From Toxonevra muliebris (lineage: Eukaryota; Arthropoda; Insecta; Diptera; Pallopteridae): 64,000 bases of DNA. The stretch lies in NCBI GenBank assembly GCA_963691655.1, contig OY829329.1, forward strand, positions 16,940,708 through 17,004,707. The letters are read 5' to 3'. The notes under the pieces were generated by a model that did no database searches, had not been told where the DNA came from, and saw nothing but the letters and a program-made list of their open reading frames with translations. The translations under genes were made by a program, and so were the position numbers. Below are positions 35,906 to 48,381 of the stretch, piece by piece (within the stretch, counting starts at the first letter, position 1; every line of letters begins with the position of its first letter).

Positions 35906-36003
35906 CTTAAATGCCAATAAATCATGAACAACACATGTCAGTATTGCATCACGTCCAACCGGAACTGTTCCATTATTTATAGGTCCGCTAAATTTTGGAT
36001 CAG
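35906..36003 (-). CDS. DIP-family Ig protein, exon with start of Ig1
   Basis: Minus-strand exon of 98 bases between a TTTTTTCAG acceptor and AAG|GTAAGC. It enters with two bases completing a codon (phase 1 intron before it) and encodes DPKFSGPINNGTVPVGRDAI then LTCVVHDLLAFK, the first strand and first cysteine of Ig1, with a sequon NGT. The DPKFSGPI and VPVGRDA-LTCVV text is typical of DIPs. The signal-peptide exon must lie above 36003 and may be beyond the window, making that intron at least 28 kb if so. Confidence 0.9.
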
Positions 36004-37238
36004 CTGAAAAAAAAAACACAAAAAAACAATGAAAAATTTAAAAAAAAAAAATACCAAGCACGAAGGCAGGTAATTTAATTTAATAAGACGTCAAAATAGC
36101 GTAACTAAGTGAAAAATGTAAATATACAACCACGACGACGTTGTTGTTGTTGCCTAATGCACGTAAATGGTGCTAACGTAACCTCTTGTTACCACGTTAA
36201 ATTAACCGCAAATAACATAGCTTAGCTAGCAAAACAAAACAAAAAAAAATAGAAATAAAAATAAAAAGGGGTTGTTGCAAAAACAAAAATGTTGAATGAG
36301 CGACTATCTTCACTACCACCGCCACTGCGTGCATTTGAATTACAATTTGTGTACTTTTTATAGTACTTTAGACAATTGGCGGGTTCATATTTAGTTAGTT
36401 AGACGTTGTTATAAAGTCTGCCACGAACAACAACAAAAAAAATCTAGGGTAAACAATTGTTGTTGGTGTAATGACGTGTGCATGCGATTTCATAACATTT
36501 TTTTTGCTATTACATTTTCCACATACTAACAACAACAATTGTAGGTAATAATAATAACAAACAAAGCTTCAAAATTGTATTATTATTTTTTAGTCCTTAT
36601 ATCTTATTTTATTTTGTGTTTTCTTTTTTAAATGATACCTAAAACCATTTAATTTATTCCATTGGGAATTATTTGCAGAGAGGGGGAGAGAAAAAAAGGT
36701 TTCTACAGGTTTCTTTTTGGATACCTACTTTAAGGTGTTTACGCGACATTAACATTGAAAATGTCAATATGTTTTTTTTGCGATATGTTTGTTTCTCGTT
36801 TTTTTTTTTGCATATGGTTTTAAAGGTTACTATCGATTTTTATAATTTGCATACCGGCATCAAGAGTGAGGTGCTAAGAGGTCAATGTTACGATGAGAAT
36901 ACCTACGTGGCTATGCGCTTAGAGCGTTGCACTGGCAAGTGTGAATTGCAATCAGTGCTTTTCCAGATAAATCCAAATTTAACTAGTGGTGGTTTGATAA
37001 ATACAGACGTGGTGAGAACCGCAGTTTCATAGTCGTTATCAGGGACCCGAAATTTATCAAAAAAAAAGAAACTAAATTGTGTATTAACGAACACAAGGCA
37101 GAAGTGAAACTTCTTGTGAACTAAACGAAACACAAGTAAATAACAAGCAAATGACATTTTTCAATCGCTAAATTTTTTACTTCATGGGCTTGTGTTTTTT
37201 AATTTCAATTGCTTGTGTTTCGTCTTCATCTTCATGTA
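36004..37238. other. AT-rich stretch with CAACAA-type short repeats; no gene
   Basis: It holds short AACAACAAC and AATAATAATAA runs and nothing coding. It is intronic if the DIP first exon lies further up. Confidence 0.5.
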
Positions 37239-38526
37239 CAGGGTGACAATTGTAAAGTGACGCAAGTTTAATACTCTGCAGCAAGCTTTGCCATTTACCG
37301 TTACTTTAATTTAAAAAGCAATTTCATTCATCATTGGCTTTGCTTTTAATTTCATTTGAATTTTTGTTATTACATTTTGAAATTTCCATAAAAATGGACA
37401 AGGAAAATATTCGTCGTGAAATTATGAAATTTCATTTGGCAAATTATAGTAGCCGTCAAATTGCAAAGGCTTTAAATTTGTCAAGTCGTACGGTAGACCG
37501 AGCTATTATTCGATATAATGAAACTGGGGGTTTCGGAGATAGAGACCGGGGAACATTTTCAACAGTTGCCACTACTGGTTTAACAGAAAAAATTCGTAAA
37601 CGAATCAAGCGAAATCCAAGGCGCTCAATGAGAAAAATCGCTAAGGAAGTGGGAGTAAACCGTGAAACAGTGCGAATCATTGCAAAATCAAAGCTTAATC
37701 TTAAGCCGTACAAGCTCCGAAAAGCTCAAGATCTGACACAAAAAAAGAAAGATTTGCGACTGCAAAGATGCAGGGCGTTGCTACGCTCCTCCGTGTTAAA
37801 AAATGTTGAAAATATCTTGTTTACAGATGAAAAAATTTTCACGGTTGAACAACATTTCAATGCGCAAAATGACCGAATGTGGCTAACATCATCATCGCAA
37901 CAAAATAGGACTGCTGGCCGAGTTCAAAAGCCAGCTTCCGTTATGGTATGGGCTGGAGTTTCCGCTAATGCCAGAACCCCTCTAATTTTCGTTGAAGAGG
38001 GTGTTAAAATTGACCAGGTTGTTTATCGGAGCATTTTAAATGAACATGTTCATCCCTGGGCCCAAGATACATTAGGAAATGAAAACTGGACTTTCCAGCA
38101 AGATTCTGCACCTTCCCACATGGCAAAATTAACGCAAACATGGATAAAAGACAATTTTTCTGGATTCATAACATTTCAAGAATGGCCACCATACTCCCCA
38201 GACTTGAGTCCAATGGACTACTCTATTTGGAGTATTTTAGAGAGTAAGGCTTGTGCATCTCAACACCACAGTCTGAAGTCGCTGACAAATTCATTAGAGA
38301 AAGCCTGGACTGAAATTGATCAGGAAGTCCTGCGGCGAACAGTCCTACGATTTCCGGATCGATTGAAGGCATGTGTGCAGGCTAAAGGAGGTTATATTGA
38401 ATGAGGTGGGGTTCAAATGAATGCTTATATATTCAGCAATGTTAACACTTAATTGTACTTAATGGAAGTACGTCCTTTTGAAAATAACTACTGAAATGTG
38501 TGTGTCACTTTACGATTGTCACCCTG
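37239..38526 (+). mobile_element. Intact-looking DD37D Tc1/mariner transposon, 1288 bp
   Basis: The ends CAGGGTGACAATTGTAAAGT (left) and the inverse of CAGGGTGACAATCGTAAAGT (right) differ by one base over 20, and TA flanks both sides (37237-37238, 38527-38528). It contains one long uninterrupted transposase frame in the + direction. The insertion is in the presumed large 5' intron of the DIP gene, antisense to it. Confidence 0.93.
37394..38404 (+). CDS. DD37D transposase (Tc1/mariner superfamily), uninterrupted
   Basis: 336 residues from MDKENIRREIMKF; the frame is also open 20 codons upstream (from 37334), but the ATG at 37394 with AAAA before it starts the conserved domain. Two helix-turn-helix motifs lie at about residues 16-40 (SSRQIAKALNLSSRTVDRAI) and 77-97 (RSMRKIAKEVGVNRETVRII). 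The catalytic residues are D145 (LFTDEK), D237 (FQQDSAPSH) and D275 (YSPDLSPMDYSIW). Thirty-seven residues separate the last two, which is the DD37D (maT-like) class. No stops or frameshifts are present, so it may be active and could mobilise the deleted copy at 16257-17278. Confidence 0.9.
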   Translation: MDKENIRREIMKFHLANYSSRQIAKALNLSSRTVDRAIIRYNETGGFGDRDRGTFSTVATTGLTEKIRKRIKRNPRRSMRKIAKEVGVNRETVRIIAKSKLNLKPYKLRKAQDLTQKKKDLRLQRCRALLRSSVLKNVENILFTDEKIFTVEQHFNAQNDRMWLTSSSQQNRTAGRVQKPASVMVWAGVSANARTPLIFVEEGVKIDQVVYRSILNEHVHPWAQDTLGNENWTFQQDSAPSHMAKLTQTWIKDNFSGFITFQEWPPYSPDLSPMDYSIWSILESKACASQHHSLKSLTNSLEKAWTEIDQEVLRRTVLRFPDRLKACVQAKGGYIE

Positions 38527-38528
38527 TA

Positions 38529-40495
38529 ATTCCTTGGACATTTGCGCCATTTGTATGTGAAATGTATAACTGTCATAAACTTTAAGATGGAGACGCTGCA
38601 CATTGTTCTTTGTAATTAATATGTTATATTGAATTAAAACTATTTATGAATCGTTTATTATATAGTTTACTCGTGAATTCAGTTACGGAATATTGATATT
38701 TAGCCCCTCATGCATATTGTTCGTCAAAATTATGTCGCGTTGCAAACTTACACGCGACGTCACATCCGGTTGGTTTTACGCTAGGACAAGAGAAAAGAAG
38801 TTCCACTTCAAAAACTGAAATTTCTGAAAAAAATTTTTTGCATTTCCTTACGCTAGAGAATCGCCCTCTTAATTTTTTAATTGGGTTCTTGAAGAAAGCA
38901 TAGAATAGGATAGTTTTATACTACATAGAGATAGAGATCACAGAAAGATATATATTTGAGGTATTTGAATTTGACTTTATTAATTTGGCTGATTCGTAAA
39001 CTTCGTTTCATTAGCCACACTATTCCTTTTATAAAACCAAAAAATTTCTAGGAGAATCTCATTCTTTTAATCCAATATCAATTGCTAATCCAAGAAAAAA
39101 TAAATGAAAACTTAAATTTCACTTACAAACGAAATAAACATCAACCAAAAGCGCCTTTCAAAAGTTTCATGAAATATAGAAAATACAGATGGCTCTACCA
39201 AAAGAAATGTTAACTAATTTCAGAAAAAGAATAGGTGCAATAATAAATTTTATTTTAATCGTTATGAACCAAAAAAAAAAAAAAAAAAACAAAAAATTAT
39301 CATGAAATTAAACAGTCTATGATTTTGTAGGCTGTTTCTTGAAATGCAATTAAATAAATTAACAGCTTAGCTTCTGGTTTTTAAGGAGGGTAGCTCTAGC
39401 ATAACACTATTACTTCATAGTAGTACATATATACACTGTGCACTCGCACTTAATTCACCCTTAACATTTTTGCTTAATTTCTTCTTCGTTTTTTTTCTTT
39501 TTTTTGTCGACATTATAGCAAATTGAATTAAAAATTTTATGTTTTATTTTTATTTTGGTGCGTATCGGATGAAGGAAAAAAAAACAGAAGAAATTGTGTG
39601 CAACTACAAAATTTTTTGTTTGTTTTGCACATTTTTTTTCTGTGTTTATTTCAAGCGTACAGACGCAGATTTAAGAAGTGTAGAAATGTGTCAAGTTTCT
39701 TTTTTTTTCTGTTGAACTTGGGGGTTGGGGTTGAGAAGGATTGAGTAAATATAACTATAGAACTTTGTTTTGAAGGATTTGTTTTCTAAGGTTAAGGATG
39801 AGTTAAGATCGCATGTTTCGAAATCAAAGAGAAAAACTGAAAAAATAAAAAAAAATTAATCAAAAGTTATTTAATTTAAATAGAAAAAAACTATTGAACT
39901 ATGATACAAATATTACAATTAAATAAATTCGTGTTTGATTTGAAAATGAAAACATATATTCAAATTGAATATGAAAATTTTAACTTAAATAATTTAAATT
40001 AATTTTAACTTAAAATATATTAACAGATTCCCTGCCCCATGAGTTATATAAGTATACGCTCATCAATGATAAGCAAAAGTGTTGTAAACCTCAAGCAAGA
40101 TCAACTACTTTGAACTTATAATCATCTCAAATGAGTTTTTTTAGGAACAAGGTATCTGTTAAAATCAACTACGTGCATATTTGATTAGTGGCTAAGGTTA
40201 AGATTTCGTTTTTGTGGTCTTTCATTGGCAATTAAATTCAAATTAATATTCATTAAAATAGGGAGGAAAAGGGATGGGAGAGATTAATTATTTAAACATT
40301 GAAAACTTTTAAAAGAATCCAAAAAAAATTATATGCAATCTAATTGTGTTAACCTTTTCCTATCAATGCGAACATTATGAGCACTAAAATCATCGAAATA
40401 TTTTTGTAAACACAATGAGTTTTGATGATTTTGAAACGAAGTTGGCTAATTTTTACTTTCAAGAACTGCCACTGGTGACAGTTTTTAAACCATTT
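38529..40495. other. AT-rich stretch, no gene recognised
   Basis: It contains A- and T-runs (for example 39270-39288) and no paired ends or coding region that I could support. Confidence 0.5.
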
Positions 40496-40499
40496 TGCA

Positions 40500-41165
40500 G
40501 ATTCAGCTCAACTTCAGACCAAAATTCAGATGAACGTTCACACAACATTGGGATTAAAATTACACCGGTGTTCAGATCAAAAGTCAGACCAAATTCAGAC
40601 CCAAACTCTGAGATCAAGTTCAGAAGAAAATTTTGACTCAAATAAAATAAAAATTCAAACTAAGATTCAGGCAAAATTCAGAGTAAAGGAATATTCAATT
40701 CAGACCAGAACTCAAACCAAAAATCACATAAAAATTAAGAAATAATTCAGAACAAAGTTGAAACCAAAAATCACACAAAAATTCAGACCAAAAAGTAGTC
40801 CAAGTTTAGATCAAGCATAAAACCAAATGGAAATTAAATTCCCACCAAAATCTTTATGAAAACTTAAGCCCAACAGAGAAGCAAATACAGGCTGAATTTC
40901 AAACAAAAACTCAGACTAAGATTCAACCAAAAATCAGGTCAATACTCAAGTCAAAAATCAGACCAAAAACCAAACTAAAACTTAAATCAGAAGGAAATCA
41001 AATTTACACCGAAATTTGAGCCAAAAGTTATACCCAAAGGAGACCAAATTTTAAACAAAACTTCAGACCAAAAGGAAACTAAATTCAGACTAGAAATCAA
41101 ATCAAATTCAGATCAAAGATTAGATTAGAAAAATCACATAAAAATTTAGACTAAAAATCAGCGGC
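40500..41165 (-). repeat. Array B of the TTTGGTCTGAAT repeat (reverse orientation)
   Basis: About 0.65 kb of ATTCAGACCAAA variants (for example TCAGACCAAAATTCAGATG at about 40516), opposite in orientation to arrays A and D. No terminal inverted repeats were recognised around it. Confidence 0.7.
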
Positions 41166-43820
41166 ATTCAACTACCCCGGGAGTTTAGAAATGTGGTCTA
41201 TGCTCCTCCAAACCGATAAGTACACAAAGATGACTATTGATATATTACTAAGCATGTGTCATTTGAATTATTTTGCGGAAATATGCGGAATCGGCTATAT
41301 TGTTAAAATAATTAGAAAGGTCCGAACAAAAAAAATTCGAAAATATGTATATATCATTGTGTGCCTAAAACTATGCTGCACTTTTTTTATACAAATTTAG
41401 TAAGAAGCGGTTGAACCCGAAAAATTTGGAAAAGTTTTCAACGAGATAGCGGTTTTGGCAGTCGAGAGGTATGTTTGGTACAAAATGTCTTCAAGTTATT
41501 CAAAGTGGAGGTGGGTGTGGCAAAAAGTAACTCCTTCCAGATGTGTTGACCTCAGTCGATTCCGTATATGTTATATACATTTGTAGGGGAAGATAGACGT
41601 GGCTGTTGCCCGATTTTTGGCCTACTTTTAAGTTAGAGTCAGCTATTAAAATGATTAAGGGCAAATTTTTAACTTGATATCTTCACTGGAACTGATTTTA
41701 GAGCTACTGCAATTTTTCTATTGTAAAGGTATATTGGCAGTGTACCGATCGCGCCCATTTTCAAAATTCGCCCCCCGCCCCCCATGATCTATAAGTGGCT
41801 CAAGCTTAAAATCGTTGTGTTCAGATGATTGCTGACATATTTTTTTTTTTGCACTTGTGCGGCGTACGAAGTTCAAGTCTCTGAAGATTTCTTCCAGAAC
41901 GTTTTTTTCATCCACCTATGATTATTCCACAGACAGACTTGGGCAAACCATACAGCAAATGGAGGGACGTTCTGTCACCTAATCCTTCAAGCCGCCTTGA
42001 AATCACATCCTCATAATCACGAACTTTAGCTTTCGCTATACGATTTTTCTGAATTTGCAGACTTTTCTTGAGAAAAGGTAACTGATCGGTTACGTACACC
42101 ATGCAGCGGTCTATTTCGGTAAAAATTTATATGCCGGAAATTTTCGAGCTGGGTAACTAATTTTGGCAATCATTTTGTTGAAAAACTAATGACAAAAATG
42201 TTAGAGATTCGGGGGGAAAAAACTCGAATAAATATTGATATCAAAATTCTCCCATTTAAAAAAATCGAATTGAAATGGGGGGTTATAAAGCTATCGTTTA
42301 TTCTGATCTATACTACTATGTGCATACTGATTTATATCTTAGGATTGTAAGAAAATATTACCCTCTATTATCTCTTCAAAACATTCTTAATATAAGTTTC
42401 AGACATGCCTATCTTCTTGCATTGAGTTCGAGTTCTATTCGGTTTAAATTACAGGGTATATTTAATGGACCTCAAAGCTAGATTCAGTTACCATAGATTT
42501 ATGAACGCAATTTTACACCAGCTTATTATTCAACAATAACGTCGTTCGGGACCGGCATAAAACTGTAGGTTCAACTATCGCCTCTATGGTCTAGTGACAG
42601 CGTGCCAGACTCTTGTCTATGGGGTCCCTGATTCAGTTCCCGGCTAAGGTATGGCTTCTTATCTATCTTTCTTTCTTTGTTCCTTTCTTTCTTTTATAAT
42701 TTAGGGTTTTGGTACAATAGATCTTATAGATCGCAGTGTCTGACTTTCGGGTCATCCCATCCTTCAAGCCCTAATAGTAATATTATTCATTTTTAAAAAC
42801 TATATAGTATTTGCCTTTAATTTAGTCCAACACTGTATATCAAAACGGGAAGTAGACAATCCAGACTTCCTTAATAATAAGGCAACAACAAAACGCGAAT
42901 TGTGCAGACATTGCGTGCTGCTGTTTTATTATTTTCACATTTTTTCACGGTTTTTGCAAATGTACATAACACAAAAATATTATGAAGAAAAAAAAAACGG
43001 ATAAAATTGAATTTACTTGCAGTGCAGTGCAAGTGACGACGACAACGACGACGACGATGACAGGACATTCACTTTCCGTTTTCATATCATATTTTGTTTA
43101 CGCTTTGATTTCAATGTCAAGTTGACGACGTCATGCTATGCCATTTTAATACAACCCTAACAAATTTTTAATGCAGAGACAATTTTGGAAAAGTAAAGAA
43201 ACATAATTTCTTGAACAAATTTCAAAGTTATGAATAAAAGAACATTTTATCGAAAAAAAATCACACTTTATTTTTTTTTAATTATTATTCCCAAAAAAAA
43301 AAAAAACAAATAGATTACAACATGCCAAAAAGTTCATGAACTTTGTGAAATTAGTGGCTGGCATTAAACTTTATAGTTGAGTCTATAGGCGCCGTATTTT
43401 TACCTAACACTAATGTAGTCTAGTCCAAAAACGCTTAATTCATATGGAAAACATGAAAAATATTAATTTTCCACCTCTTTGCAAAAGAAAAAAAATGGAG
43501 AAGGAATATTTTTTTTCTCCCCATACACATACACAAAAGAAAACAATTTCCTGGAAACGAATATTTTTTTTCTTTTTTAATTTCGGGAAATGCCGGAATC
43601 GAAATGTGTAGTGTATATGTATGTATGCACATACTTAGGTATGTAATTGTTGGGTGCGGGAGCGTTACGGTAAAAAAATAGCATCAAAAAGGCGCATACC
43701 ATTGTGAATAACCCATAATTTGCGATCATGTTTTTGTCGTTATGGTAATTTGGTTATTGCATGATAGAATATGTGAATTTTAGTTGGTATTCCAGCATGG
43801 AGAAGGTTACGCAAACATAT
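41166..43820. other. Repeat-like but unassigned stretch
   Basis: About 41400-42170 has small open frames on the minus strand (42102-41718) with no family I recognise, and reads like old transposon DNA. From 42690 to 43820 the sequence is AT-rich with short (GAC)n/(GTC)n at about 43033-43060. A tRNA-like head inside is listed separately. Confidence 0.4.
42575..42690 (+). repeat. Candidate tRNA-derived SINE head
   Basis: TATGGTCTAGTG (42585-42596) fits an A box and GATTCAGTTCC (42630-42640) a B box, at tRNA-like spacing, followed by a CTTTCTTTC pyrimidine stretch. The acceptor stem does not pair, so it is not a functional tRNA. It differs from the SINE at 12.6 kb. The element boundaries are unknown. 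Confidence 0.4.
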
Positions 43821-46701
43821 CAGTAGTGGAGCTGGGATTTGAGTTTGGAAGGGGTTGAAAATGATAAATTAACAGAAAGCATTAAACATTGGATTGCATA
43901 AGTATTTTGGGACATAAGTTTTTTCAAGAAAAATCAGACTAATAAGTGGAATAAAATTTAGACCAAAATCCAGACTTAAAATCGGATCAGAACTCGGATT
44001 AGATTCAGACTAAAGCTCGGAACAAATTCTGATCTAAACTCAGTATGATATGCAAACATAAATCGTACAAAAGTTCAAACTAAAACTTCAACTCCAAATT
44101 AGAGCAAAACTCAGTCTAAAAAAAGATCAAATTCAGACTCAGAAAATTAGATCCTAAAAATTCCAAAATTTAGACCAAAGTTCTGATTTAACTTGTGACA
44201 AAAGTTCAGATTAAAATTGAGATCAAAAATCAGTTCATCAAAACTTTGACTAAATGGAGACCAAAATCAGACCGAAAATCGTGTTAAAATTCATTCTGCT
44301 AAAATACTAAATTTAAACTAAAAAATAGACAAAATAAAGATTCAATTCAAATTCAAATCACACTAGCATTCAAATTAAAATTCTAGCCAAAGTCAGTCCA
44401 CAATTCAGATCAAATTCAAACCGAAACTCAGACTTAAATTAAAAAAAGAAATCAGACCAAACCTCACCCTCAATGGATACCAAAGAGAGACAAAATATAG
44501 GACCAAAACGAGATCAAGTTATAATAAAAAATTAGACCAAATTTTTGACAAAAATTCAAACTAAAAATTATACTAAAATTGAAACTAAAATTTATATAAA
44601 AAATCAGACCGAAAGTCAGTCTAAATGGAGACCAAATTTAAACTAGAAATTGAACTAAAATTAAGCCTAAAATTTAGACCAAAAATAGGACCATAATTTA
44701 TACTAAGACTCGAGCGCAAATGGAGACCAAAAATCAGACCAAGTACAAGTTGAAACCTTAAATTAGACCAAATTTCAGACTAAAATTTAAAGTACAATTA
44801 ACACAAAAATTGCGACTAAGCCTCAAAACAAAAATTAAACCAAAATTCAGACCAAAACTCAAGCTAAATGGGGTCCAAAAAATTATACTGAGATTCAGGC
44901 AAAAAATCTGTGCATAATTCAAGCTAAGACTCTGGCAAAACGGAGGCTAATTTTTGCCTCCGTTTTGACCAAAAGAAAACACAGTTTAGACCGAATTTCA
45001 GACTAAAATTAAAGCTGAAAGTCACATCGAAATTCTTAGACCGAAACTCAAGCCTAATAGAGACCAAATTTAAACCAAAAATTAGACTGGAATTCAGGTT
45101 TAAATTTAGGGAGAAAATAAGAACATAATTCAGTCTAAAACTCAGACAAAATGAAGACCAAAAGTCTGACCAAAAAAGAGACCAATTTTAGACCAAAAAT
45201 TAGATAAATTTTAAACTAAGTAAAATTAAAGGTGAAAACTATACCGAAATTCAGACTAAAACTCAAACCAAAAAGCAAGCTAAATGGGGACCTAATTTAA
45301 ACCAAAAGTTAGACTAAAACTCAGACTGTTATTTTGGTAAAAAATCAGACCATAATTCAGAATGGAACTCAGACCAAATGGAGACCGAAAATCAGACCAA
45401 AAAGAGACAAAGTTTAGACCCAAAATTTAGACTTAAATTTTGACAATAATTTATACAAAAAGAAAATTACCAAAGGGATACCAAAACCGGACTAAAAAGA
45501 GACCAAGTTTAGTACAAAAATTTTACCAAAACTCACACTAGAACTTAGACAGAAAGAAGACTAATTTTAAACCAAAAATTAGATAACATTTCAAACTATA
45601 ATTAAAGCTGAAATCAATACCGAAATTCAGATTAAAACTAAAACTATAAAACAAGCCAATAGAGATTAAATTTAAACCAAAAATTAGACTGCAATTTAAA
45701 ATCAAATTTAGGTCAAAAATCATAATTATATATAAAAATATAATTATAATTCTGACTAGCATAATTCCGACTCTGACTTGGAAACCAAAAATCAGACCAA
45801 AAAGAGACCAAGCTTAGACAAAAATTCAGACTTAAATTCTGACCTTAATTCAGAAAAAAACTCAGACCAAAAGGAGACCAAAAATTAGGCAAAAAAAAAA
45901 AAGACCAATTTTAGTCCAAAAAATTAGATAAATTTCAGACTAAAATTAAAATTGAAAATTATGCGCGAAATTCAGACTAAAACTCAAACCAAAAACCAGG
46001 GCAAATGGAGACCAAATTTAAGCCAAAAACTAAAGTGACATTCAGACTAAAATTTAGGCCAAAAATCAGACTATAACTCAGACCAAATGGAGACCAAAAA
46101 CCAGGCTAAATGGAGGCCAAATTTAAGCCAAAAATTAGACTGAAATTTAGACTCAAAATTAGGTAAAAAATTAGACAAAAATTCAGATTAGAATTAGACC
46201 GAAAATCAGACCAAAAAGAGACCAAGTTTAGTACAGTAAATTATACCAAAATTCAGACTGTTATTCAGACCAAAAGGAGACTATATTCAGACTAAAGGGA
46301 AACCAAGTTCAAACCAAAAATCATATTAAAATCCAAACCAAAAAATGGCAGAAAAGCACACTAAAAATTAGGAAAAAATTAAGATCAAAACTTAGAAAGA
46401 ATAAGACCAAAAACCTAAAAAAAGAATCAGACCAAAACTAAGACCATAATTCAGTCCAAAAATCGGGCCTAAGACGTTTTAATATTATCGTAATTTTATA
46501 GATCGTAAAAATAGGTCTAAAAGAAGGTCAAAAACCAGACCAAAATTCTTATCAAGCTCTTCAAAAGTAGAACATCTAATTTTAACTAATAACAACTAAT
46601 TTCGAAATTTTGGATTTATTGTAATCTCTAGAAAGATTTTAAAAAAGTTTAAGAGGGGCTGTAGCCTCCACAGCTATTTACCCCATCTAGATCCGCTACT
46701 G
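43821..46701 (-). mobile_element. hAT-like element filled by array C of the TTTGGTCTGAAT repeat
   Basis: The left end CAGTAGTGGAGCTGGGATTT (43821) and the inverse of the right end CAGTAGCGGATCTAGATGGG (46701) share nine of the outer ten bases. The flanking octamers AAACATAT (43813-43820) and ACACTTAT (46702-46709) agree at six of eight positions, as an aged 8-bp hAT duplication would. Nearly all the interior, about 43930-46560, is degenerate ATTCAGACCAAA repeats. No transposase was seen, so it is non-autonomous if mobile. The end assignment is inferred. Confidence 0.55.
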
Positions 46702-47348
46702 ACACTTATACATGCAACTATAATTTTTAAGTAAATATAGTTAGTTGCAATGTACCAAGTCTGCTTGGTTATAAAAAAGGATGAGAATTTTCAATGCTAT
46801 AGAGTCATTTAAAGGGGATTTCATAAATCGTATAATTTTTTTTTTTGTTATGAAACAATTTAGTTTCCCCCCCCCCCCTCCCCCCCCCATCTTCAAGGTG
46901 AAAATATAAGAATTTTAGTATCAGTACACAGTAAAATTTTCTATGAAACTAGATAGTCTTTGAATCATATATTAAACAATTAATACTCTAGGCGTTATCA
47001 ATTTATATTACCCGCCAGTGTAAATCACAGTATATAAGTGTAAGTGAATTTTTTAAAAATTCATCCCTTTCTTTATTTATCTATGTCTGTTTAACATTTG
47101 TCTAAGTCTCAGACAAACTCAGCATGCCAATAAGTATTTTAACAGTTGATTTACGATGCAGTGACGAAAATTGCATTTCTAGGTCTTTTTTTTTTTTTGT
47201 TTCATACAATTGAATGTTGATTCGTTACATATATAGTACAACATGCAATATTCAAACACAAAGAGGCGGCTCGCGAGTACGTATGAGTAATATTATTTGA
47301 TTCACTTAGCCCAAACATGACATACTCACTCTTTACACTATACACTAT
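46702..47348. other. AT-rich stretch with poly-C run
   Basis: A C-run broken by one T lies at 46867-46888. No gene or paired repeat was seen. Confidence 0.5.
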
Positions 47349-47598
47349 GGGTATTCAAGCGTTGTTGCAAAAGTGCGAAATTGCGAAAGTGCGACTTAAA
47401 GCACTAAGATGTGAGCGTTCAATGCAAATATTGGAGATGCGAAATAGTTTAACTGTCAAAATATTACAATCTCATTGAAAAATAATGAAAATATTTTGGA
47501 TTCTTCTTACGAATTTAAAGTTAGAAAGGTTGTCAAACTTCCGCAATCGGCACTTTCGCAACGTCGCAAGGGCATGTTGCATCAACCCGTGAATACCC
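47349..47598. mobile_element. MITE, 250 bp, GC-richer ends
   Basis: GGGTATTCAAGCGTTGTTGC (47349) faces the inverse of GGGTATTCACGGGTTGATGC ending at 47598, and the similarity continues inward over GCGAAAGTGC/GCACTTTCGC blocks. The left flank ACACTAT and right flank ATACTAT suggest a 7-8 bp duplication. The open frame crossing it is incidental. Confidence 0.6.
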
Positions 47599-48373
47599 AT
47601 ACTATGTGCATATGTCTTGTGTACCTACTAATGAACATGAAAGAATGTTTTGAAAAAAAAAAAAAACGGAAGTCTGTAGTCTCTTTTTTATTTTGCATAC
47701 AATTCAGCAACTTCCGTTTATTGTTGCCCCTTTTTTTTCGTTGGTTGTGGTATGAGCGTGATAGTAAATTGGTGTTTTTATTTTGGATTGGTATTTACCG
47801 CCAACATTTAAGCCTAATTTAATGTTATAACGTGCGAAATAATTAATATTTAGCAGCTTTTATTTTGCTTTGCTTGTTTTTTTTTGCTTTTTTGTTGTAG
47901 AGTCAATTATTTGGTAATTGTTTTGTGACGAATATGTAAAAGTTATTAACGGTATAGTTTAGCGGAAAGTTAATTGTTTTCTTTTTGTTGGTATTATTTA
48001 GCAATTAAAATGTTTAAAATTAGAAATTGTGTCAAGCATAAAACTTTTTCTGAAAAAAGAAAACATTTTTTTTTAGATAAATATATGTGGAGTTCAAGTC
48101 AGACGTAGGTACCTGAGAGGGTAGAATCTTTCATACTTTCAAACTGTCGAATAAAACTGTGGAAAGCTCTGAAAGTTTATAAGATAAAACCCTCAAAGAG
48201 AAAACTTTCTGCACTAGACATTTATACCAGAAATTATGTATGTTTCAACAAAAGTTAATGATCTGAACACCAAGCTACAGTGATCGTAGTTAATCAAATC
48301 AGACAGGCTTGAAATGCTTTTTGATCACCAGAAGATTTTAAGTTTAATATTAAATTGAATTCTGAATTGTGTA
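47599..48373. other. AT-rich stretch, no gene recognised
   Basis: Apart from T-runs, nothing with coding or repeat structure was recognised. Confidence 0.5.
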
Positions 48374-48381
48374 CTAAAGTT

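Noticed and set aside
36673..37032. Plus-strand open frame of 119 codons
   Set aside because: It has no recognisable domain, runs through T-rich intron-like DNA and ends just before the transposon.
41718..42102. Two adjoining minus-strand frames (LPFLKKSLQIQKNRI...)
   Set aside because: They may be an old transposon fragment, but no family motif could be recognised, so no product is called.
46867..46888. Poly-C runs here and at 59149-59162 as regulatory G-quadruplex sites
   Set aside because: Single homopolymer runs are prone to assembly error and do not by themselves show the four-tract pattern.
47475..47822. Plus-strand open frame of 115 codons
   Set aside because: Its first third is the right end of a MITE and the rest is low-complexity AT-rich sequence.
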